From Prochlorococcus sp. AG-436-O11 (lineage in GTDB: Bacteria > Cyanobacteriota > Cyanobacteriia > PCC-6307 > Cyanobiaceae): a stretch of DNA of 60,652 bases. The stretch lies in NCBI GenBank assembly GCA_003212535.1, contig QCPO01000008.1, positions 1 through 60,652 on the forward strand. Direction: 5' to 3'. Shown in pieces: positions 45,719 to 57,175 of the stretch (positions are counted from its first letter, which is position 1; each line of letters starts with the position of its first letter). The position numbers were made by a program, and so were the translations under genes. Under the pieces are notes generated by a model. The model did not search any database, had not been told where the DNA came from, and saw only the letters and a program-made list of their open reading frames with translations.

Positions 45719-46877
45719 AGAAAGTATTAATAAAAATTGGGATTGGTGGCCTTTATTTCCCTTATATCCCTATGGGAAAAAGAAAACTATTTTAAGAGAG
45801 TTAATTCCAGGTCAGATATGGTCATTGGAACAAATTCAAGGATTATATTATGTTGCAGTACCAATCAGAATGACAGTTTTAAAGCTTGACGAAGGGTTGA
45901 TGCTCATTAACCCTTTACCTCCTACAAAAGAATTAGTAAATGAGTTGGAGAAATTAATTTCAATTCATGGCAAAGTAAAAACAATAGTGCTCCCTAGTGC
46001 TTCTGGATTAGAACATAAAATTGGACTGCCTGCTCTGTTAAGAATCTTTAAAGATGCAAATATTTGGCTTTGTCCTGGTCAGTGGAGCTTTCCCATAAAT
46101 CTTCCCTTAGACTTTTTAGGAATTCCTTCAAAAAGAACACGAATACTCTTTGAAGATGGAACTCCTCATAAAGACCTCTTTAAATGGTCTTCATTAGGTC
46201 CACTGAACTTGGGACTTGGTAGATATCATGAGGTAAGCTGCTATCATTTCTCAACAAGAACTCTTCATGTTACTGACGCAATAGTTGGAATAGATTCAAG
46301 ACCTCCTGAAATATTTGATTTTGATCCAACTCCTCTTCTTTTTCACTCAAGAGAGAGAGGAGATGAACCTTTAATTGACTCCTTTGAATCTAGGAAAAAA
46401 GGTTGGGCAAGATTAGTATTATTTTCATCCTTTCTAAAACCAGGAAAATTAAAAATACCTCCTTTAAAAGAAATAATTAAATATTCTTTTAAAAAAGATC
46501 TTCGTAATAGGAGAGCACATTTTGGTATTTATCCCTTTTTATGGGATGCAGATTGGGAATCATCTTTATTTGAAATAATAGGTGAGGATATGCCCAAGAT
46601 TCAGATTGCACCTGTTTTACAGAAATTAATATTTCCTCGCTCAAAAGAAGTATTAATTGGATGGTTAGAAAATATTAAAAGTTTTAAAGATATGGCATAT
46701 CTAATTCCAGCTCATTTTTCGGCACCTGTTGAATTTACAGTTGAAGATGCTAATAAATTAATCAATGAAATCAATTCTGAAAAATGGGATAAATTACCAG
46801 AAGATAATAAATTTTTAATGAGTTTATATAAGAAATTATTTGAATTAGGAATAATTCCAGAAGAAGTTAATATTTAA
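45711..46877 (+). CDS. DUF4336 protein (metallo-beta-lactamase-like fold), coupled to mntB
   Basis: This 388-residue soluble protein matches the DUF4336 group. The opening strand set (LIPGQIWSLEQIQGLYYVAVPIRMTVLKL) and IKTIVLPSASGLEHKIG resemble a metallo-hydrolase core. The HxHxDH metal motif at that place is reduced to LPSASGLEH. HVTDAIVG and LIPAHFSAP could supply remaining ligands. The function is unknown. The ATG at 45711 lies inside the end of mntB, placing it in the Mn-uptake operon. The enzyme core may be catalytically changed or dead. Confidence 0.78.
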   Translation: MVEESINKNWDWWPLFPLYPYGKKKTILRELIPGQIWSLEQIQGLYYVAVPIRMTVLKLDEGLMLINPLPPTKELVNELEKLISIHGKVKTIVLPSASGLEHKIGLPALLRIFKDANIWLCPGQWSFPINLPLDFLGIPSKRTRILFEDGTPHKDLFKWSSLGPLNLGLGRYHEVSCYHFSTRTLHVTDAIVGIDSRPPEIFDFDPTPLLFHSRERGDEPLIDSFESRKKGWARLVLFSSFLKPGKLKIPPLKEIIKYSFKKDLRNRRAHFGIYPFLWDADWESSLFEIIGEDMPKIQIAPVLQKLIFPRSKEVLIGWLENIKSFKDMAYLIPAHFSAPVEFTVEDANKLINEINSEKWDKLPEDNKFLMSLYKKLFELGIIPEEVNI

Positions 46878-46886
46878 AAAAATATA

Positions 46887-47222
46887 TTATTCTTCAATAG
46901 ACATATTTTCATCATTTTTAAGAGTCTGTTCTAGCTCTTTTCTTTGCTCCATTTGTCTTAAAAAATATCCTGTCATCATTGCAGAAGATAGCAAATTGGC
47001 AATGTTGTCTTTTGAGGATGTTATTTTTACATCAAATTGATCAGAAGGAAGCATCCCAAGAAGACCTTGAACATTATGTTTAATAATTTCTTGAATATCA
47101 TCACTAGCTGATTTAGCTACTCTTTGCAAAACTTCTGGGGATTGTTTTTGTAAATATTGAATTAAATCATTCTCATCATTTGGATCATTATTTTCAGTAG
47201 CAAGAAATTCTGGATTAAACAT
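46887..47222 (-). CDS. DUF760 protein
   Basis: This 111-residue protein is of the cyanobacterial and plastid DUF760 type. An N-terminal acidic stretch is followed by LIQYLQKQSPEVLQRVAKSASDDIQEIIKHNVQGLLGMLPSDQFDVKI and LASAMMTGYFLRQMEQRKELEQTL-like helices. It is all helical and soluble, with no catalytic residues. In plants DUF760 proteins are linked to plastid gene regulation and turnover, but a role here is not known. It lies just after lepB on the minus strand. Confidence 0.83.
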   Translation of the reverse strand: MFNPEFLATENNDPNDENDLIQYLQKQSPEVLQRVAKSASDDIQEIIKHNVQGLLGMLPSDQFDVKITSSKDNIANLLSSAMMTGYFLRQMEQRKELEQTLKNDENMSIEE

Positions 47223-47267
47223 TTCTATAACTTCAACTTATAAAAACACTACAACATAATGAACCCC

Positions 47268-47852
47268 TTAACCTAAATTATTAAGGACAGGGAACCGAAT
47301 AGGTCCAATTTTTTTTAGAGGCCAATATCTAAAAATTGCTCTTCCAATTACCTTTTCATAAGGTAGGAATCCCCAAATATGTGAGTCCATACTATTGTTT
47401 CTATTGTCTCCCATAACCCAGAATGACTGCTCAGGAACAATTAAAGGACCTATTGAATAATTTATATTTTTGTCGGAGATATAATTATCTTGAGCTATAT
47501 CATTTAAGAAAAGGTTACCTTCTTTTACTTCTACTTTGTCCCCTGGGACTCCTATTACTCTTTTAATTAATGCAGTATCAGCTTCATAACCAGCCTTAAT
47601 TAATTGATCTGGAACATTAAAAACAATTATTTTATTCCTAAGTTTTGAAAGATTTGATTTTGGGGTGATTTTAGGGGTTACTTTCTCAACTAGAATTTTG
47701 TCTTGAATTTGCAGCGTAGGGAGCATTGATCCAGAGGGAATCCATCTTGGCTCGAGAACCTGCCATCGTATAATTAAAGCAATTGCTATCCAAATTAAAA
47801 GATTTTTTAAATCCCTTATTATTGAATTTTTTTTCCCTTCTTGTGTTGGCAT
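47268..47852 (-). CDS. lepB: Signal peptidase I
   Basis: This 194-residue leader peptidase cuts signal peptides of exported proteins at the membrane. One N-terminal membrane segment (about 14-31) precedes the catalytic Ser42 in SGSMLPTL. Lys97 in ALIKRVIGVPGD is the catalytic base. GDNRNNSMDSHIWGFLP is the conserved box E. It is divergent from menD across 56 bases. Confidence 0.95.
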   Translation of the reverse strand: MPTQEGKKNSIIRDLKNLLIWIAIALIIRWQVLEPRWIPSGSMLPTLQIQDKILVEKVTPKITPKSNLSKLRNKIIVFNVPDQLIKAGYEADTALIKRVIGVPGDKVEVKEGNLFLNDIAQDNYISDKNINYSIGPLIVPEQSFWVMGDNRNNSMDSHIWGFLPYEKVIGRAIFRYWPLKKIGPIRFPVLNNLG

Positions 47853-47908
47853 TTTTAAATTACTTAATTCAGTTATTAAGGAAATTTTCTAAAGCATTTA
47901 TATAAATT

Positions 47909-49672
47909 ATGACATCATCTATTGAATGCATAAATTTTCTTAGAAGTTTACAACTTTTAAATCTTTTTATAAACATTGGCGTAAAACATTTAATACTATG
48001 TCCAGGTAGTAGGTCTGCACCTTTAGCAATAGCTGCTGGAGAGTTAAACAAATTAGGCAAAATAAATATATATAATTCGATAGATGAAAGATCTGCAGGA
48101 TTTCATTCTCTTGGTATTTCTACGGCGTCTGGCAATCTTTCTTTGGTTATTACTACTTCTGGAACGGCGGTTAGTAATTTATTGCCTGCAGCAGTTGAGG
48201 CTGATAGATCATGTAAAGGTATTATTTTCCTTACAGCTGATAGACCTTTGAGGTTAAAAGATTGTGGTGCAAATCAAACAGTAAATCAAGAGGAATTTTT
48301 GAGTTCAGTCTGTAGAAATGTTTTAAGTACAAATCTTAATGGACTTCATGAAACAACAGATAATGAAATATTTAATCTAGTAAATAAAATTGATCAACAA
48401 AACTCTACTTTCCCTGGACCGATCCATTTGAATATACCTATCGATAAGCCTTTAGATATATCATTCTTTAATAGAAAAAAGGTTTTAGACGTTTTTAATA
48501 GAATTTATTTAAATAAAAAGTATAAATTTATAAAAAATGAAAGTAATTGTGAGAAAAATAAAGTCTTAAAAAGTTTTAAAAATTTAAATTTAGATAAAAC
48601 TGGAATTATTTTGGTAGGTCCTTATCAAGGTTCTATAAATGAGCTATCGTCTTTCAATAAATCTTTAGAAAAAATACAAGAAATTACTGGTTGGCCAGTT
48701 TTTGCTGATCCTGTCTCTGGTGTTTATTCTAACTTGAGAGGATTAGTTGAAAATTGGGAATTAGTCTTAAGAAAAAATAAGAGTTTTATAAATTGTCATC
48801 AACTTTTGAGGCTAGGCCCAATGTCGAGCTCGACTGAGCTAGAGAATTTTTTAACACTTTTCGAGGGTTTACAAATTCTTATTAAAGAAAAAAACTTTAG
48901 AAAATTAGATCCTATAAAAAAATCGATTGAATATGAGTTTGGGTTAACTAAGTTCATTAATCAATTATTAGGAGAATTATCAAATGATAAAAAAAACAAA
49001 AAACCTTTAAATAAATTGGCTTTTGATCTAATAGAAGATGGTCAAAAAATCAAGAAAATTTTTAAAGAGCGACTTTCAATTAATGATGAGATTTCGGAGT
49101 ATAAGCTTGCCAACCTTGTTCCAAAAATTTGGCCAGCTGAATATCCTATTATGCTCTCAGCTAGCAGTCCAATAAGAGATTGGCTTACATTTTCTGAAAA
49201 TCGTACTTTATCAAGAAAATGTTTTAGCTTTAGAGGAGCTTCTGGAATAGACGGAACTTTATCTCTCGCATTAGGAATTGGTAGAATTACAAATCCACTT
49301 CTTCTAATAACTGGTGATTTAGCTTTTGTACATGATATAAATGGTTGGCTTATTGAAAATTCAATTGACTTGAATTTAACAATCCTTTTAATAAATAATA
49401 ATGGTGGAAATATATTTAATCGTATTTATAAAAAAAATTTAAAAGAAGAAGAATTAAAAAAACTATTTCTTATGCCTAAAGAAATAAATTGGCCAAATCT
49501 TGCTAAAGGTTTTCAAGTACAGTTTAAAGGTGTATCAAATTTTAAAAAATTAAGAGAGGCTTTTGAATGGAGTCTTTCTATCCAAAAATCTGTCATAATT
49601 AAAGTTGATATTGATGCAGAAAATGAAATTAGTGAAAAAAATGAATTGCTAGAAAAAATTATTGGCAATTAA
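47909..49672 (+). CDS. menD: 2-succinyl-5-enolpyruvyl-6-hydroxy-3-cyclohexene-1-carboxylate synthase
   Basis: This thiamine-diphosphate enzyme of the menaquinone/phylloquinone pathway joins 2-oxoglutarate to isochorismate. It has 587 residues. The opening has [30 protein letters not shown] (catalytic Glu) and [17 protein letters not shown]. The C-terminal part has the thiamine-binding [12 protein letters not shown] and [11 protein letters not shown]. In cyanobacteria the product is phylloquinone, the photosystem I cofactor. menB follows after 35 bases. Confidence 0.95.
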   Translation: MTSSIECINFLRSLQLLNLFINIGVKHLILCPGSRSAPLAIAAGELNKLGKINIYNSIDERSAGFHSLGISTASGNLSLVITTSGTAVSNLLPAAVEADRSCKGIIFLTADRPLRLKDCGANQTVNQEEFLSSVCRNVLSTNLNGLHETTDNEIFNLVNKIDQQNSTFPGPIHLNIPIDKPLDISFFNRKKVLDVFNRIYLNKKYKFIKNESNCEKNKVLKSFKNLNLDKTGIILVGPYQGSINELSSFNKSLEKIQEITGWPVFADPVSGVYSNLRGLVENWELVLRKNKSFINCHQLLRLGPMSSSTELENFLTLFEGLQILIKEKNFRKLDPIKKSIEYEFGLTKFINQLLGELSNDKKNKKPLNKLAFDLIEDGQKIKKIFKERLSINDEISEYKLANLVPKIWPAEYPIMLSASSPIRDWLTFSENRTLSRKCFSFRGASGIDGTLSLALGIGRITNPLLLITGDLAFVHDINGWLIENSIDLNLTILLINNNGGNIFNRIYKKNLKEEELKKLFLMPKEINWPNLAKGFQVQFKGVSNFKKLREAFEWSLSIQKSVIIKVDIDAENEISEKNELLEKIIGN

Positions 49673-49707
49673 ATTAATTTTTTACTATTTTAAAATAATG
49701 GGGTTTT

Positions 49708-50565
49708 ATGAAAGTTTTACCTGGAAAGCTAGCCGCAGATTGGAAAGAGTTTAAATCTTATGAAGATATTTTGTTTCATAAATGCGATGAGGGGATTGCG
49801 AGAATTGCAATTAATCGTCCGAATAAAAGGAACGCATTCCGACCTCAAACTGTAGATGAGCTTATAGATGCATTTACTATCGTAAAAAATGATGAGAATA
49901 TCGGTGTTGTGCTTTTAACAGGCGCTGGACCTGACAAAAAAGGTATTTATTCTTTTTGTTCTGGAGGAGATCAAAGTGTAAGAGGTAAAAGTGGTTATGA
50001 AAATGATAAAGGGAAGCAAAGACTAAATGTTCTTGAGTTGCAAAGATTAATAAGAAGTTTACCCAAAGTAGTTATCGCTTTAGTTCCTGGTTTCGCTATA
50101 GGGGGAGGACAGGTTCTTCATTTAATTTGTGATCTAAGTATCGCTTCTGAGAATGCAATATTTGGCCAAACAGGTCCAAGAGTTGGTAGTTTTGATGCAG
50201 GATTTGGATCCAGTTATTTAGCTAGACTTGTTGGGCAAAGAAAAGCAAGGGAAATTTGGTTTTTATGTAGAAAATATAATTCCAAAGAAGCTCTAGAGAT
50301 GGGATTGGTAAATGCAATTACAAAGATTGAAGAATTAGAAGCTGAGGGTGTAATCTGGGCAAGAGAGATACTACGAAATAGTCCAACGGCTATTCGTATT
50401 CTTAAAGCTTCATTTAATGCTGAGAATGATGGAATTGCTGGTATTCAAGAATTGTCTGGGTACGCAACTCAATTATTCTATTCGACTGAAGAAGCTCAAG
50501 AAGGTAAAGATGCTTTCCTTGAAAAACGTTCACCAGATTTTTCTGACTATAAGTGGACTCCCTAA
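49708..50565 (+). CDS. menB: 1,4-dihydroxy-2-naphthoyl-CoA synthase
   Basis: This crotonase-fold enzyme closes the naphthoquinone ring in phylloquinone synthesis. The 285 residues include [18 protein letters not shown] and [15 protein letters not shown], the oxyanion-hole motif of MenB. Then come [45 protein letters not shown] and the C-terminal FLEKRSPDF. It follows menD in the same orientation and is followed after 39 bases by glgA. Confidence 0.96.
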   Translation: MKVLPGKLAADWKEFKSYEDILFHKCDEGIARIAINRPNKRNAFRPQTVDELIDAFTIVKNDENIGVVLLTGAGPDKKGIYSFCSGGDQSVRGKSGYENDKGKQRLNVLELQRLIRSLPKVVIALVPGFAIGGGQVLHLICDLSIASENAIFGQTGPRVGSFDAGFGSSYLARLVGQRKAREIWFLCRKYNSKEALEMGLVNAITKIEELEAEGVIWAREILRNSPTAIRILKASFNAENDGIAGIQELSGYATQLFYSTEEAQEGKDAFLEKRSPDFSDYKWTP

Positions 50566-50604
50566 TGAATTTTTTATTCAAAAGAACTTTTTAAATAACT
50601 ATCA

Positions 50605-52056
50605 ATGAGAATTCTTCTTGCGGCTGCTGAATGTGCTCCAATGATCAAAGTTGGAGGTATGGGAGATGTGGTTGGTTCATTACCTCCATCTTTGATAAAG
50701 TTAGGACACGAAGTAAGGGTAATAATCCCAGGCTATGGAAAATTATGGAGACTTCTGAAAGTCGATAATGATCCAGTCTTTAGAGGAAATACTATGGGGA
50801 CTGATTTTGCTGTATATGAAGCAAAACATCCATTACATAATTATATTATCTACCTAGTTGGTCATCCAACATTCGATTCAGATCAAATATATGGAGGTGA
50901 GAATGAGGATTGGCGATTTACATTTTTTGCTAGTGCCACGGCAGAATTTGCTTGGAATTGTTGGAAACCTCAAGTTCTACATTGCCATGATTGGCATACG
51001 GGAATGATTCCAGTATGGATGCATCAAGACCCAGAAATTAGTACTGTTTTCACAATTCATAATTTAAAATATCAAGGACCTTGGAGATGGAAGCTTGAAA
51101 AAATGACTTGGTGCCCTTGGTATATGCATGGAGACCATACAATGGCTGCGGCTATGTTGTATGCGGATAGAGTTAATGCTGTTTCCCCAACTTATGCAGA
51201 TGAAATAAAAACTAGTGAGTATGGGGAAACTCTTGAAGGATTACTTAATTACATATCGGGTAAATTGAGGGGTATTCTTAATGGAATTGATTTAGATGAA
51301 TGGAACCCTGCAAAAGATTCTGTTTTGCCTGCGAAATTTAGTATTAACAATATAGAAAAAAGGTTGCAAAATAAGAAAATTCTTCAGAAAGAAATGGGCC
51401 TTGAAGTTAATAGTAAAAAATATCTTTTAGGAATGGTTAGTAGGTTGGTCGATCAGAAAGGTGTTGACTTAGTTTTACAAGTTTCTAGAAGGTTACTTTC
51501 ATATACAGATTCTCAAATAGCTATTTTAGGAACAGGAGATAGATCTTTAGAGTCTGGATTATGGCAATTGGCTTTAGATTACCCTGGTAGATTCTCAGTA
51601 TTCCTTACCTATGATGATTCTTTATCAAGGCTCATCTATGGGGGGTCTGATTCATTCTTAATGCCAAGTAGATTTGAACCTTGCGGCATTAGCCAATTGC
51701 TAGCTATGAGGTATGGTTCAATTCCAATAGTAAGAAGAGTTGGAGGTTTGGTTGATACTGTTTTGCCTCATGATCCTGAACAAAATACTGGAACAGGTTT
51801 CTGCTTTGATCGCTTTGAACCTATTGACTTTTATACTGCTTTAGTAAGATCATGGGAGGCCTTTAGGCATAAGGATAATTGGAAATTATTGCAAAAAAGA
51901 GCTATGAGCCAAGAATTTAGTTGGCAGAGATCAGCTATCGAATACGAAAGAATGTATAAAGATGTTTGTGGAATAAAGGAACCATCACCAGATTTAGCTG
52001 AAGTTGAAAAGTTCTCTTATGGACAATCAGCTGATCCATCCTTAAAAAATTTATGA
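50605..52056 (+). CDS. glgA: Glycogen synthase (ADP-glucose type)
   Basis: This GT5 enzyme extends glycogen chains with ADP-glucose. It has 483 residues. The N-terminal ADP-glucose motif [13 protein letters not shown] is near residue 16, and [12 protein letters not shown] and [10 protein letters not shown] follow. The C-terminal GT-B half has [42 protein letters not shown] and TGFCFD. It is the partner of glgB at 21131-23389, placed far away. murF follows after 12 bases. Confidence 0.96.
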   Translation: MRILLAAAECAPMIKVGGMGDVVGSLPPSLIKLGHEVRVIIPGYGKLWRLLKVDNDPVFRGNTMGTDFAVYEAKHPLHNYIIYLVGHPTFDSDQIYGGENEDWRFTFFASATAEFAWNCWKPQVLHCHDWHTGMIPVWMHQDPEISTVFTIHNLKYQGPWRWKLEKMTWCPWYMHGDHTMAAAMLYADRVNAVSPTYADEIKTSEYGETLEGLLNYISGKLRGILNGIDLDEWNPAKDSVLPAKFSINNIEKRLQNKKILQKEMGLEVNSKKYLLGMVSRLVDQKGVDLVLQVSRRLLSYTDSQIAILGTGDRSLESGLWQLALDYPGRFSVFLTYDDSLSRLIYGGSDSFLMPSRFEPCGISQLLAMRYGSIPIVRRVGGLVDTVLPHDPEQNTGTGFCFDRFEPIDFYTALVRSWEAFRHKDNWKLLQKRAMSQEFSWQRSAIEYERMYKDVCGIKEPSPDLAEVEKFSYGQSADPSLKNL

Positions 52057-52068
52057 TCAAACTTTTTG

Positions 52069-53442
52069 ATGGACTTTTCTGTATCTGAAGTTAATGATCT
52101 TTTAGGCGATATTAGGAATCCTGGAAATACTAAAAAAGATTTTTTAAATTTTAAAAATATCAGTATAGATAGTAGAACTTTATTAAAAACAGACCTTTTT
52201 ATTGCTATCAAAGGAAGGAATTTAGATGGTCATAGTTTCCTTCCCCAGGCTATAAAGAAAGGAGCTAAATCTGTAGTAATTAAAGAAGGAATGCAAAAGT
52301 TACTTCCTAGTGATTTTCCTTGCTGGATTGTAAATGATACTTTAGAGGCATTTCAAAAATTAACTTTGCTCAAGAGAAAAAAATTAAAAATTCCTTTAGT
52401 AGCAATTACTGGATCAGTGGGTAAGACAACAACAAAAGAAATGATGGGTGAAGTTTTAAAGAAACTTGGGAAAATTAAAATATCATATGCAAATTATAAT
52501 AACGAAATTGGTGTCGGTCTTACCATTCTTGACGCAGAAATGGAAGATAAAGTCTTAGTCATTGAAATGGGTATGAGGGGTCTTGGACAGATTGAAAACT
52601 TATCAAAATATACTGAACCTGATATCGCTATTATAACGAATATTGGGAGTGCTCATATTGGCTTGTTAGGTTCAAAAGAAAAAATTACTTATGCAAAATG
52701 TGAAATTACTAAGCATTTAAATCCTAATGGAGTGGTAATAATCCCAGCAAATGATATTTTTCTAGAGAAAACATTAAAAGGATCTTGGAAAGGAAGAATA
52801 ATAAAAGTAGAATTATTAGATATAGAGGATCAGGATAAGAGCCTTAAGCAAGATGATAAATTGCAGGGATTTTATAATAGAACAAACAATACAATTTCTA
52901 TCGAAGAAAAGATCTTTGAAATTTCTTTTGACGGATTTCATAATTCATCAAATTTTATGTTTGCATATGCAGTTGCAAAAGAGTTTAGTCTTGATTTTAA
53001 ATATTTAAATAAGTTTGATTTTGTTAGTTTAGAAGGTAGAAACAGGGTTCTAAAATCGCTTAAAACGACAATATATGATGAATCTTATAATGCCTCTCCT
53101 GAATCTGTAAAAGCATGTATAAAAAATCTATTGGAGAGACCAAAAAATCATTTTCTAATTTTTGGAAGCATGCAAGAATTAGGAAATAAGTCTAAAAAAT
53201 ATCATAAAGAAATATTCGATTTAATAAACAATTCAGATATCAAAAAATGTTTGTTTATCTGCGATAAAACAAACGAAATCTATTTCTCAAATTATCTAAA
53301 AGATAGCAGAAAATTTTTATTTTTTAATGATATAAAAGATGTAGCAAAAACAATAAATAAATTTACTAAACGAGGTGATTCTATCCTTATAAAAGGAAGT
53401 AGATATTGGCATCTTGAGGAAATTATTAAATTAATTGATTAA
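52069..53442 (+). CDS. murF: UDP-N-acetylmuramoyl-tripeptide--D-alanyl-D-alanine ligase
   Basis: This enzyme adds D-Ala-D-Ala to the UDP-MurNAc-tripeptide, the last cytosolic peptide step of peptidoglycan. The 457-residue protein has the N-terminal domain, then the ATP loop AITGSVGKTTTKEM (about 115-128), NYNNEIGVGLTIL, EMGMRGLGQIENL and TNIGSAHIGLLGSKE, and the C-terminal domain with YDESYNASPESVKA. TTG at 52066 directly precedes ATG 52069; I chose the ATG. Its stop is 1 base from the stop of convergent glmU. Confidence 0.95.
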   Translation: MDFSVSEVNDLLGDIRNPGNTKKDFLNFKNISIDSRTLLKTDLFIAIKGRNLDGHSFLPQAIKKGAKSVVIKEGMQKLLPSDFPCWIVNDTLEAFQKLTLLKRKKLKIPLVAITGSVGKTTTKEMMGEVLKKLGKIKISYANYNNEIGVGLTILDAEMEDKVLVIEMGMRGLGQIENLSKYTEPDIAIITNIGSAHIGLLGSKEKITYAKCEITKHLNPNGVVIIPANDIFLEKTLKGSWKGRIIKVELLDIEDQDKSLKQDDKLQGFYNRTNNTISIEEKIFEISFDGFHNSSNFMFAYAVAKEFSLDFKYLNKFDFVSLEGRNRVLKSLKTTIYDESYNASPESVKACIKNLLERPKNHFLIFGSMQELGNKSKKYHKEIFDLINNSDIKKCLFICDKTNEIYFSNYLKDSRKFLFFNDIKDVAKTINKFTKRGDSILIKGSRYWHLEEIIKLID

Positions 53443-53443
53443 A

Positions 53444-54793
53444 TTAAGATTTATTTTTTTTCCAATTTTCGATATTTACCTGTTTTGGTCTTGAAATTAC
53501 TAATGAATTATCTTGCGAATCTTTAGTTATAACTGAACCGGCTCCTGTTGTGACTGATTCCCCAAGGTTAATAGGAGCTATTAAAACCGTATTTGCTCCA
53601 ATACTTGAATTTTTTCCAATTTTTGTTTGATGTTTTTTCTGACCATCAAAATTAGCGGTAATAGATCCTGCGCCTATATTAGTAGATTTTCCAATTATGG
53701 AATCGCCAATATAACTTAGATGGTTTACTTTAACTTCATCCTCTATTTGACTATTTTTTATTTCAACAAAATTACCGATTTTACTATGAGAGTATATTTT
53801 GCAATTAGGTCTTATATGACTATAAGGGCCTATTTTTATATGATCCATTATTTGAGAATTGTAAACAGTTGAATTTAAAATTTTACAGTTCTTTTCTACA
53901 ATTGAATTTTCAATAAAAGTATTGGGACCAATCACACAATTATCGGAAATTTTAGAGTTTCCTCTTATATGAGTATTAGCCTCAATTATTACATCCTTGC
54001 CAATCTCTGAATCTTCACTTATAGAGCAACTGGGTGCATTTATAAAAGTTACTCCTTTAAGCATGTGCTTTTCCTTAATTAACTTTTGTATGATTTCTTC
54101 GCATTTAGATAACTGAATTCTGTTATTAATACCTTGAAGCTCTCCATTATCGTCTACCTCTAAGCTTAACGATTTATTCAGCAAAGATATTGTATCTGTT
54201 AGGTAAATTTCTTTTTGATTATTATTGCTTTTCAAGCTATTAATTGTTTTTGATAATTTTCCCCATTTAAAACAGTAAATACCAGCATTTATTAATAAAT
54301 GCTGGCGTTCTTGATTATTGCAATCTTTTTCCTCAACAATTTTTTCTATAAAACTTTTCTTTATAAAAACTCTGCCATATCCATGAGGATTTTTTTTCTT
54401 TGTTGTTACTAATGAAACATCGGCATTTTTTGAATCGTGTAAGGTTAAAAGTTTTTTTAAAGTATCAGATGTGATAAGTGGTACATCACCATTAAGGACT
54501 AATAGATTACCTTTATTCTTTTCTACTTGGTTGCAGAGAACTTGAATAGCATGTCCAGTTCCGAGTTGAGGTTTTTGAATAATAAACTTGATATTTTTAC
54601 TATGAGGAATTGAGTCTTGTACTTCTTTTGATTTGTGACCAATAATTACAAAGATTTGATCTGGATTTAATTCACTACATGCATTAATAACTCTTTCTAA
54701 AAGAGTTTTGCCAGATATCTCATGTAAAACTTTTGGTATCGAGCTGGCCATTCTAGTGCCCTTACCTGCAGCCAATATTGCAATACTTAACAT
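53444..54793 (-). CDS. glmU: Bifunctional N-acetylglucosamine-1-phosphate uridyltransferase / glucosamine-1-phosphate acetyltransferase
   Basis: GlmU makes UDP-GlcNAc for peptidoglycan and LPS. It has 449 residues. The N-terminal pyrophosphorylase domain has [20 protein letters not shown] (residues 7-26), GTGHAIQVL and [10 protein letters not shown]. The C-terminal left-handed beta-helix acetyltransferase (about 250-449) shows hexapeptide repeats such as [20 protein letters not shown] and [11 protein letters not shown], ending [11 protein letters not shown]. It is first in no clear operon; mnmD-like and aroA genes lie upstream on the same strand. Confidence 0.96.
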   Translation of the reverse strand: MLSIAILAAGKGTRMASSIPKVLHEISGKTLLERVINACSELNPDQIFVIIGHKSKEVQDSIPHSKNIKFIIQKPQLGTGHAIQVLCNQVEKNKGNLLVLNGDVPLITSDTLKKLLTLHDSKNADVSLVTTKKKNPHGYGRVFIKKSFIEKIVEEKDCNNQERQHLLINAGIYCFKWGKLSKTINSLKSNNNQKEIYLTDTISLLNKSLSLEVDDNGELQGINNRIQLSKCEEIIQKLIKEKHMLKGVTFINAPSCSISEDSEIGKDVIIEANTHIRGNSKISDNCVIGPNTFIENSIVEKNCKILNSTVYNSQIMDHIKIGPYSHIRPNCKIYSHSKIGNFVEIKNSQIEDEVKVNHLSYIGDSIIGKSTNIGAGSITANFDGQKKHQTKIGKNSSIGANTVLIAPINLGESVTTGAGSVITKDSQDNSLVISRPKQVNIENWKKNKS

Positions 54794-54842
54794 ATCTTTT
54801 TTGAATATTTTATTTAAATCTAACTCTTGAAGGTCGACTTCG

Positions 54843-55724
54843 TCATTTCCACTTTTCCCGCCATTTTTTTGTAGGACTAAGATTTGATAATAATTGCTCT
54901 TTCAATCTTTCTTTAATGATATATTCTGATTTTGAATTTAAATCAGGGTCTCTATAAGGAATGCTTGCTTTGGTTAAAAGATGTTCTTCTTCCATAAGAG
55001 ATAATTTATCAAAGCATAAGTTCTTTTGAAATTTGTCTTTAGAGAAGTTTGCTATTGCAACTGTGCCTTGACTCCACTTATTTTGTGAATTTAAATTTGA
55101 CTTAATACTAAAAATTTCTAAACCAAGATTTCTTAATGTCATTCTAACTGCAGCTGAGGATGAGTAAGTTATTAAATAGCCATGAGGATTAAGTTTTTTT
55201 GTAACTTTAGATAAGAATTCAACTGTCCAAACTTGAGGACACTTTTGGGGTGAAAAACCGTCTAAATAAATCAAATCGAATTTAATTTTGGGAGGAATAT
55301 TATTGATTTGCTCTCTTGCTTCTCCCCAAATAATTTTACATTTTAAAAATTGATCTTCAAATCGGTTCTTTTGATATAAAAAATTGAAAACTTTGAAAAC
55401 TTTAGGATGCCACAATTTTAGAAAAGACTTATTTTTTAGAGAATATTCAAGAGGCTTTTTATCAATTTCTAGAGCATACCAATTTAAAAAAGAATTTTGT
55501 TTAATTAAATCACTAAATAATGAAGCAGAATTATATCCAAGGCCAAAACAGATATCTAATACGTTAAGAGATTTATTCTTAAATCTATGCAGACCTGAAG
55601 GGTTTGTAAATTTAATTTTTGTTTCCTCAAGAGCTCCTTTAAGACTGTGGAAGTTCTCTTGAAAAAGTACACTTCTCAATGAATAACTTCCATCTTGTGT
55701 TAAAAATTCAATTAATTCTGACAA
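54843..55724 (-). CDS. MnmD-like tRNA 5-methylaminomethyl-2-thiouridine methyltransferase (DUF752)
   Basis: This 293-residue SAM-dependent methyltransferase corresponds to the methylase half of MnmC (stand-alone MnmD type). SAM motif I is [13 protein letters not shown]. The family motif [17 protein letters not shown] has the D-G-F-S-P core, and then [22 protein letters not shown]. It probably finishes the wobble uridine of some tRNAs. The oxidase half is not fused here. The start is TTG at 55724; upstream aroA is 15 bases away. Confidence 0.85.
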   Translation of the reverse strand: MSELIEFLTQDGSYSLRSVLFQENFHSLKGALEETKIKFTNPSGLHRFKNKSLNVLDICFGLGYNSASLFSDLIKQNSFLNWYALEIDKKPLEYSLKNKSFLKLWHPKVFKVFNFLYQKNRFEDQFLKCKIIWGEAREQINNIPPKIKFDLIYLDGFSPQKCPQVWTVEFLSKVTKKLNPHGYLITYSSSAAVRMTLRNLGLEIFSIKSNLNSQNKWSQGTVAIANFSKDKFQKNLCFDKLSLMEEEHLLTKASIPYRDPDLNSKSEYIIKERLKEQLLSNLSPTKKWREKWK

Positions 55725-55739
55725 AAATTTTTTATTAAT

Positions 55740-57050
55740 TTAATTAGTGAGTTTAGCAAGGTCATCCCAAAAGGTTGGGTAAGAGACGTTAGAGGCATTT
55801 GCTCTAAAGATTTTTGAGGAACCCTTCGCAAGAAGTGAAGCTATTGCAAGACTCATTGATACACGATGATCAGTCTCACTATCTACTTCAGCAGAATTGA
55901 ATTTTGATTCTCCAGTAATTATTAATCCGTCCTCCTTTTCTGAAATTTTTGCACCAAACTTACGTAATTGTCTTGCCATAACTTTTAATCTGTCCGTTTC
56001 CTTAACTCTTAACTCCTGAGCATCTTTAATTTCTGAGACTCCCTTACAAAAGCAGGCGGCTACGGTAAGAATAGGGATTTCATCTATAAGCTTTGGGAGA
56101 ATATCTCCCTCTATGTTAAATGGTCTTAAATTATTTGCAGTTTTTACATTAATAGATCCAATGGGCTCTCCAGCAATGATTGATTTCTCTACTATCTCAT
56201 AGTCGCATCCCATTTCATCCATAACATTTAATATGCCTGTTCTAGTTGGATTTAATCCGATATTTTTAATTAAAACCTCTGAATTAGGAACTATTGATGC
56301 GGCAATCATCCAGAAAGCTGCAGAGCTGATATCCCCAGGAATTAATATTTTTTGACCAATTAAGGTTTTCCCTGGCTTAATTACTATATTCCTTCCTAAT
56401 TCCCCTCTTATCTCAATATCTGCACCAAATGCTTTTAACATTCTTTCAGTATGATCTCTTGAAGATGCCGGCTCGATAACTGAAGTAGGTCCAGATGCCT
56501 TAAGACCAGCTAATAATAGAGCGGATTTAACTTGGGCACTAGCTACTGGGGTACCAATTACACCACCTTTAAGTTTATTGCCTCCAATTGAAATTGGAGC
56601 TTTACTACCGTTTTCTCTTCCGAAAATCCTGCCTCCCATTAAAGATAATGGTTTGCTAACTCTCCCCATTGGTCTTTCATTAAGAGAATTATCTCCAGTT
56701 AAGATAAAATTCTTACCTTCTAGCCCTGCCAATAACCCCATTAATAATCTCATTGTCGTCCCAGAATTTCCGCAATTGAGAATTTCTTTGGGTTCTCTAA
56801 AACTATCGAGACCAGAGCCTGATATCTTAAAAGGCTCATCTTTTTTTATCGGTGGAATATTTACACCCAATTTCCTAAGACAATCAGCAGTTGAAAGTGG
56901 ATCTTCAGAATGTAAAAACCCCTCAATAAGAGTCTCTCCTTGGGCAATACTCCCAATTATCAAAGCTCTGTGTGAGATAGACTTGTCCCCAGGTACTTTT
57001 ATTTTTCCTTTTAAATTTCCCCCACCTTTTACTGTGCGGATATTATTCAT
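55740..57050 (-). CDS. aroA: 3-phosphoshikimate 1-carboxyvinyltransferase (EPSP synthase)
   Basis: The sixth shikimate-pathway step, joining shikimate 3-phosphate to phosphoenolpyruvate. The protein is about 436 residues. It shows [68 protein letters not shown], and the C-terminal [11 protein letters not shown] and [14 protein letters not shown] placed the start at ATG 57050; a TTG at 57056 two codons upstream would also work. It is divergent from comB. Confidence 0.96.
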   Translation of the reverse strand: MNNIRTVKGGGNLKGKIKVPGDKSISHRALIIGSIAQGETLIEGFLHSEDPLSTADCLRKLGVNIPPIKKDEPFKISGSGLDSFREPKEILNCGNSGTTMRLLMGLLAGLEGKNFILTGDNSLNERPMGRVSKPLSLMGGRIFGRENGSKAPISIGGNKLKGGVIGTPVASAQVKSALLLAGLKASGPTSVIEPASSRDHTERMLKAFGADIEIRGELGRNIVIKPGKTLIGQKILIPGDISSAAFWMIAASIVPNSEVLIKNIGLNPTRTGILNVMDEMGCDYEIVEKSIIAGEPIGSINVKTANNLRPFNIEGDILPKLIDEIPILTVAACFCKGVSEIKDAQELRVKETDRLKVMARQLRKFGAKISEKEDGLIITGESKFNSAEVDSETDHRVSMSLAIASLLAKGSSKIFRANASNVSYPTFWDDLAKLTN

Positions 57051-57153
57051 ATTCAAATTAATAATTGATTAAATTTTTATAAATAATTAATAGATATATC
57101 TTATCAATAAGTTTGGTTTTTAAAAAAAATATTCAAAGTAAGTAACTGTTTTC

Positions 57154-57159
57154 TATAAT
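57154..57159 (+). promoter_or_regulatory. Possible -10 element of the comB operon
   Basis: TATAAT lies 16 bases ahead of the comB TTG start. No convincing -35 is seen at the normal distance. A transcript from here would have a leader of only about 10 bases. Confidence 0.35.
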
Positions 57160-57175
57160 ACTTCTAGAACGAAAT

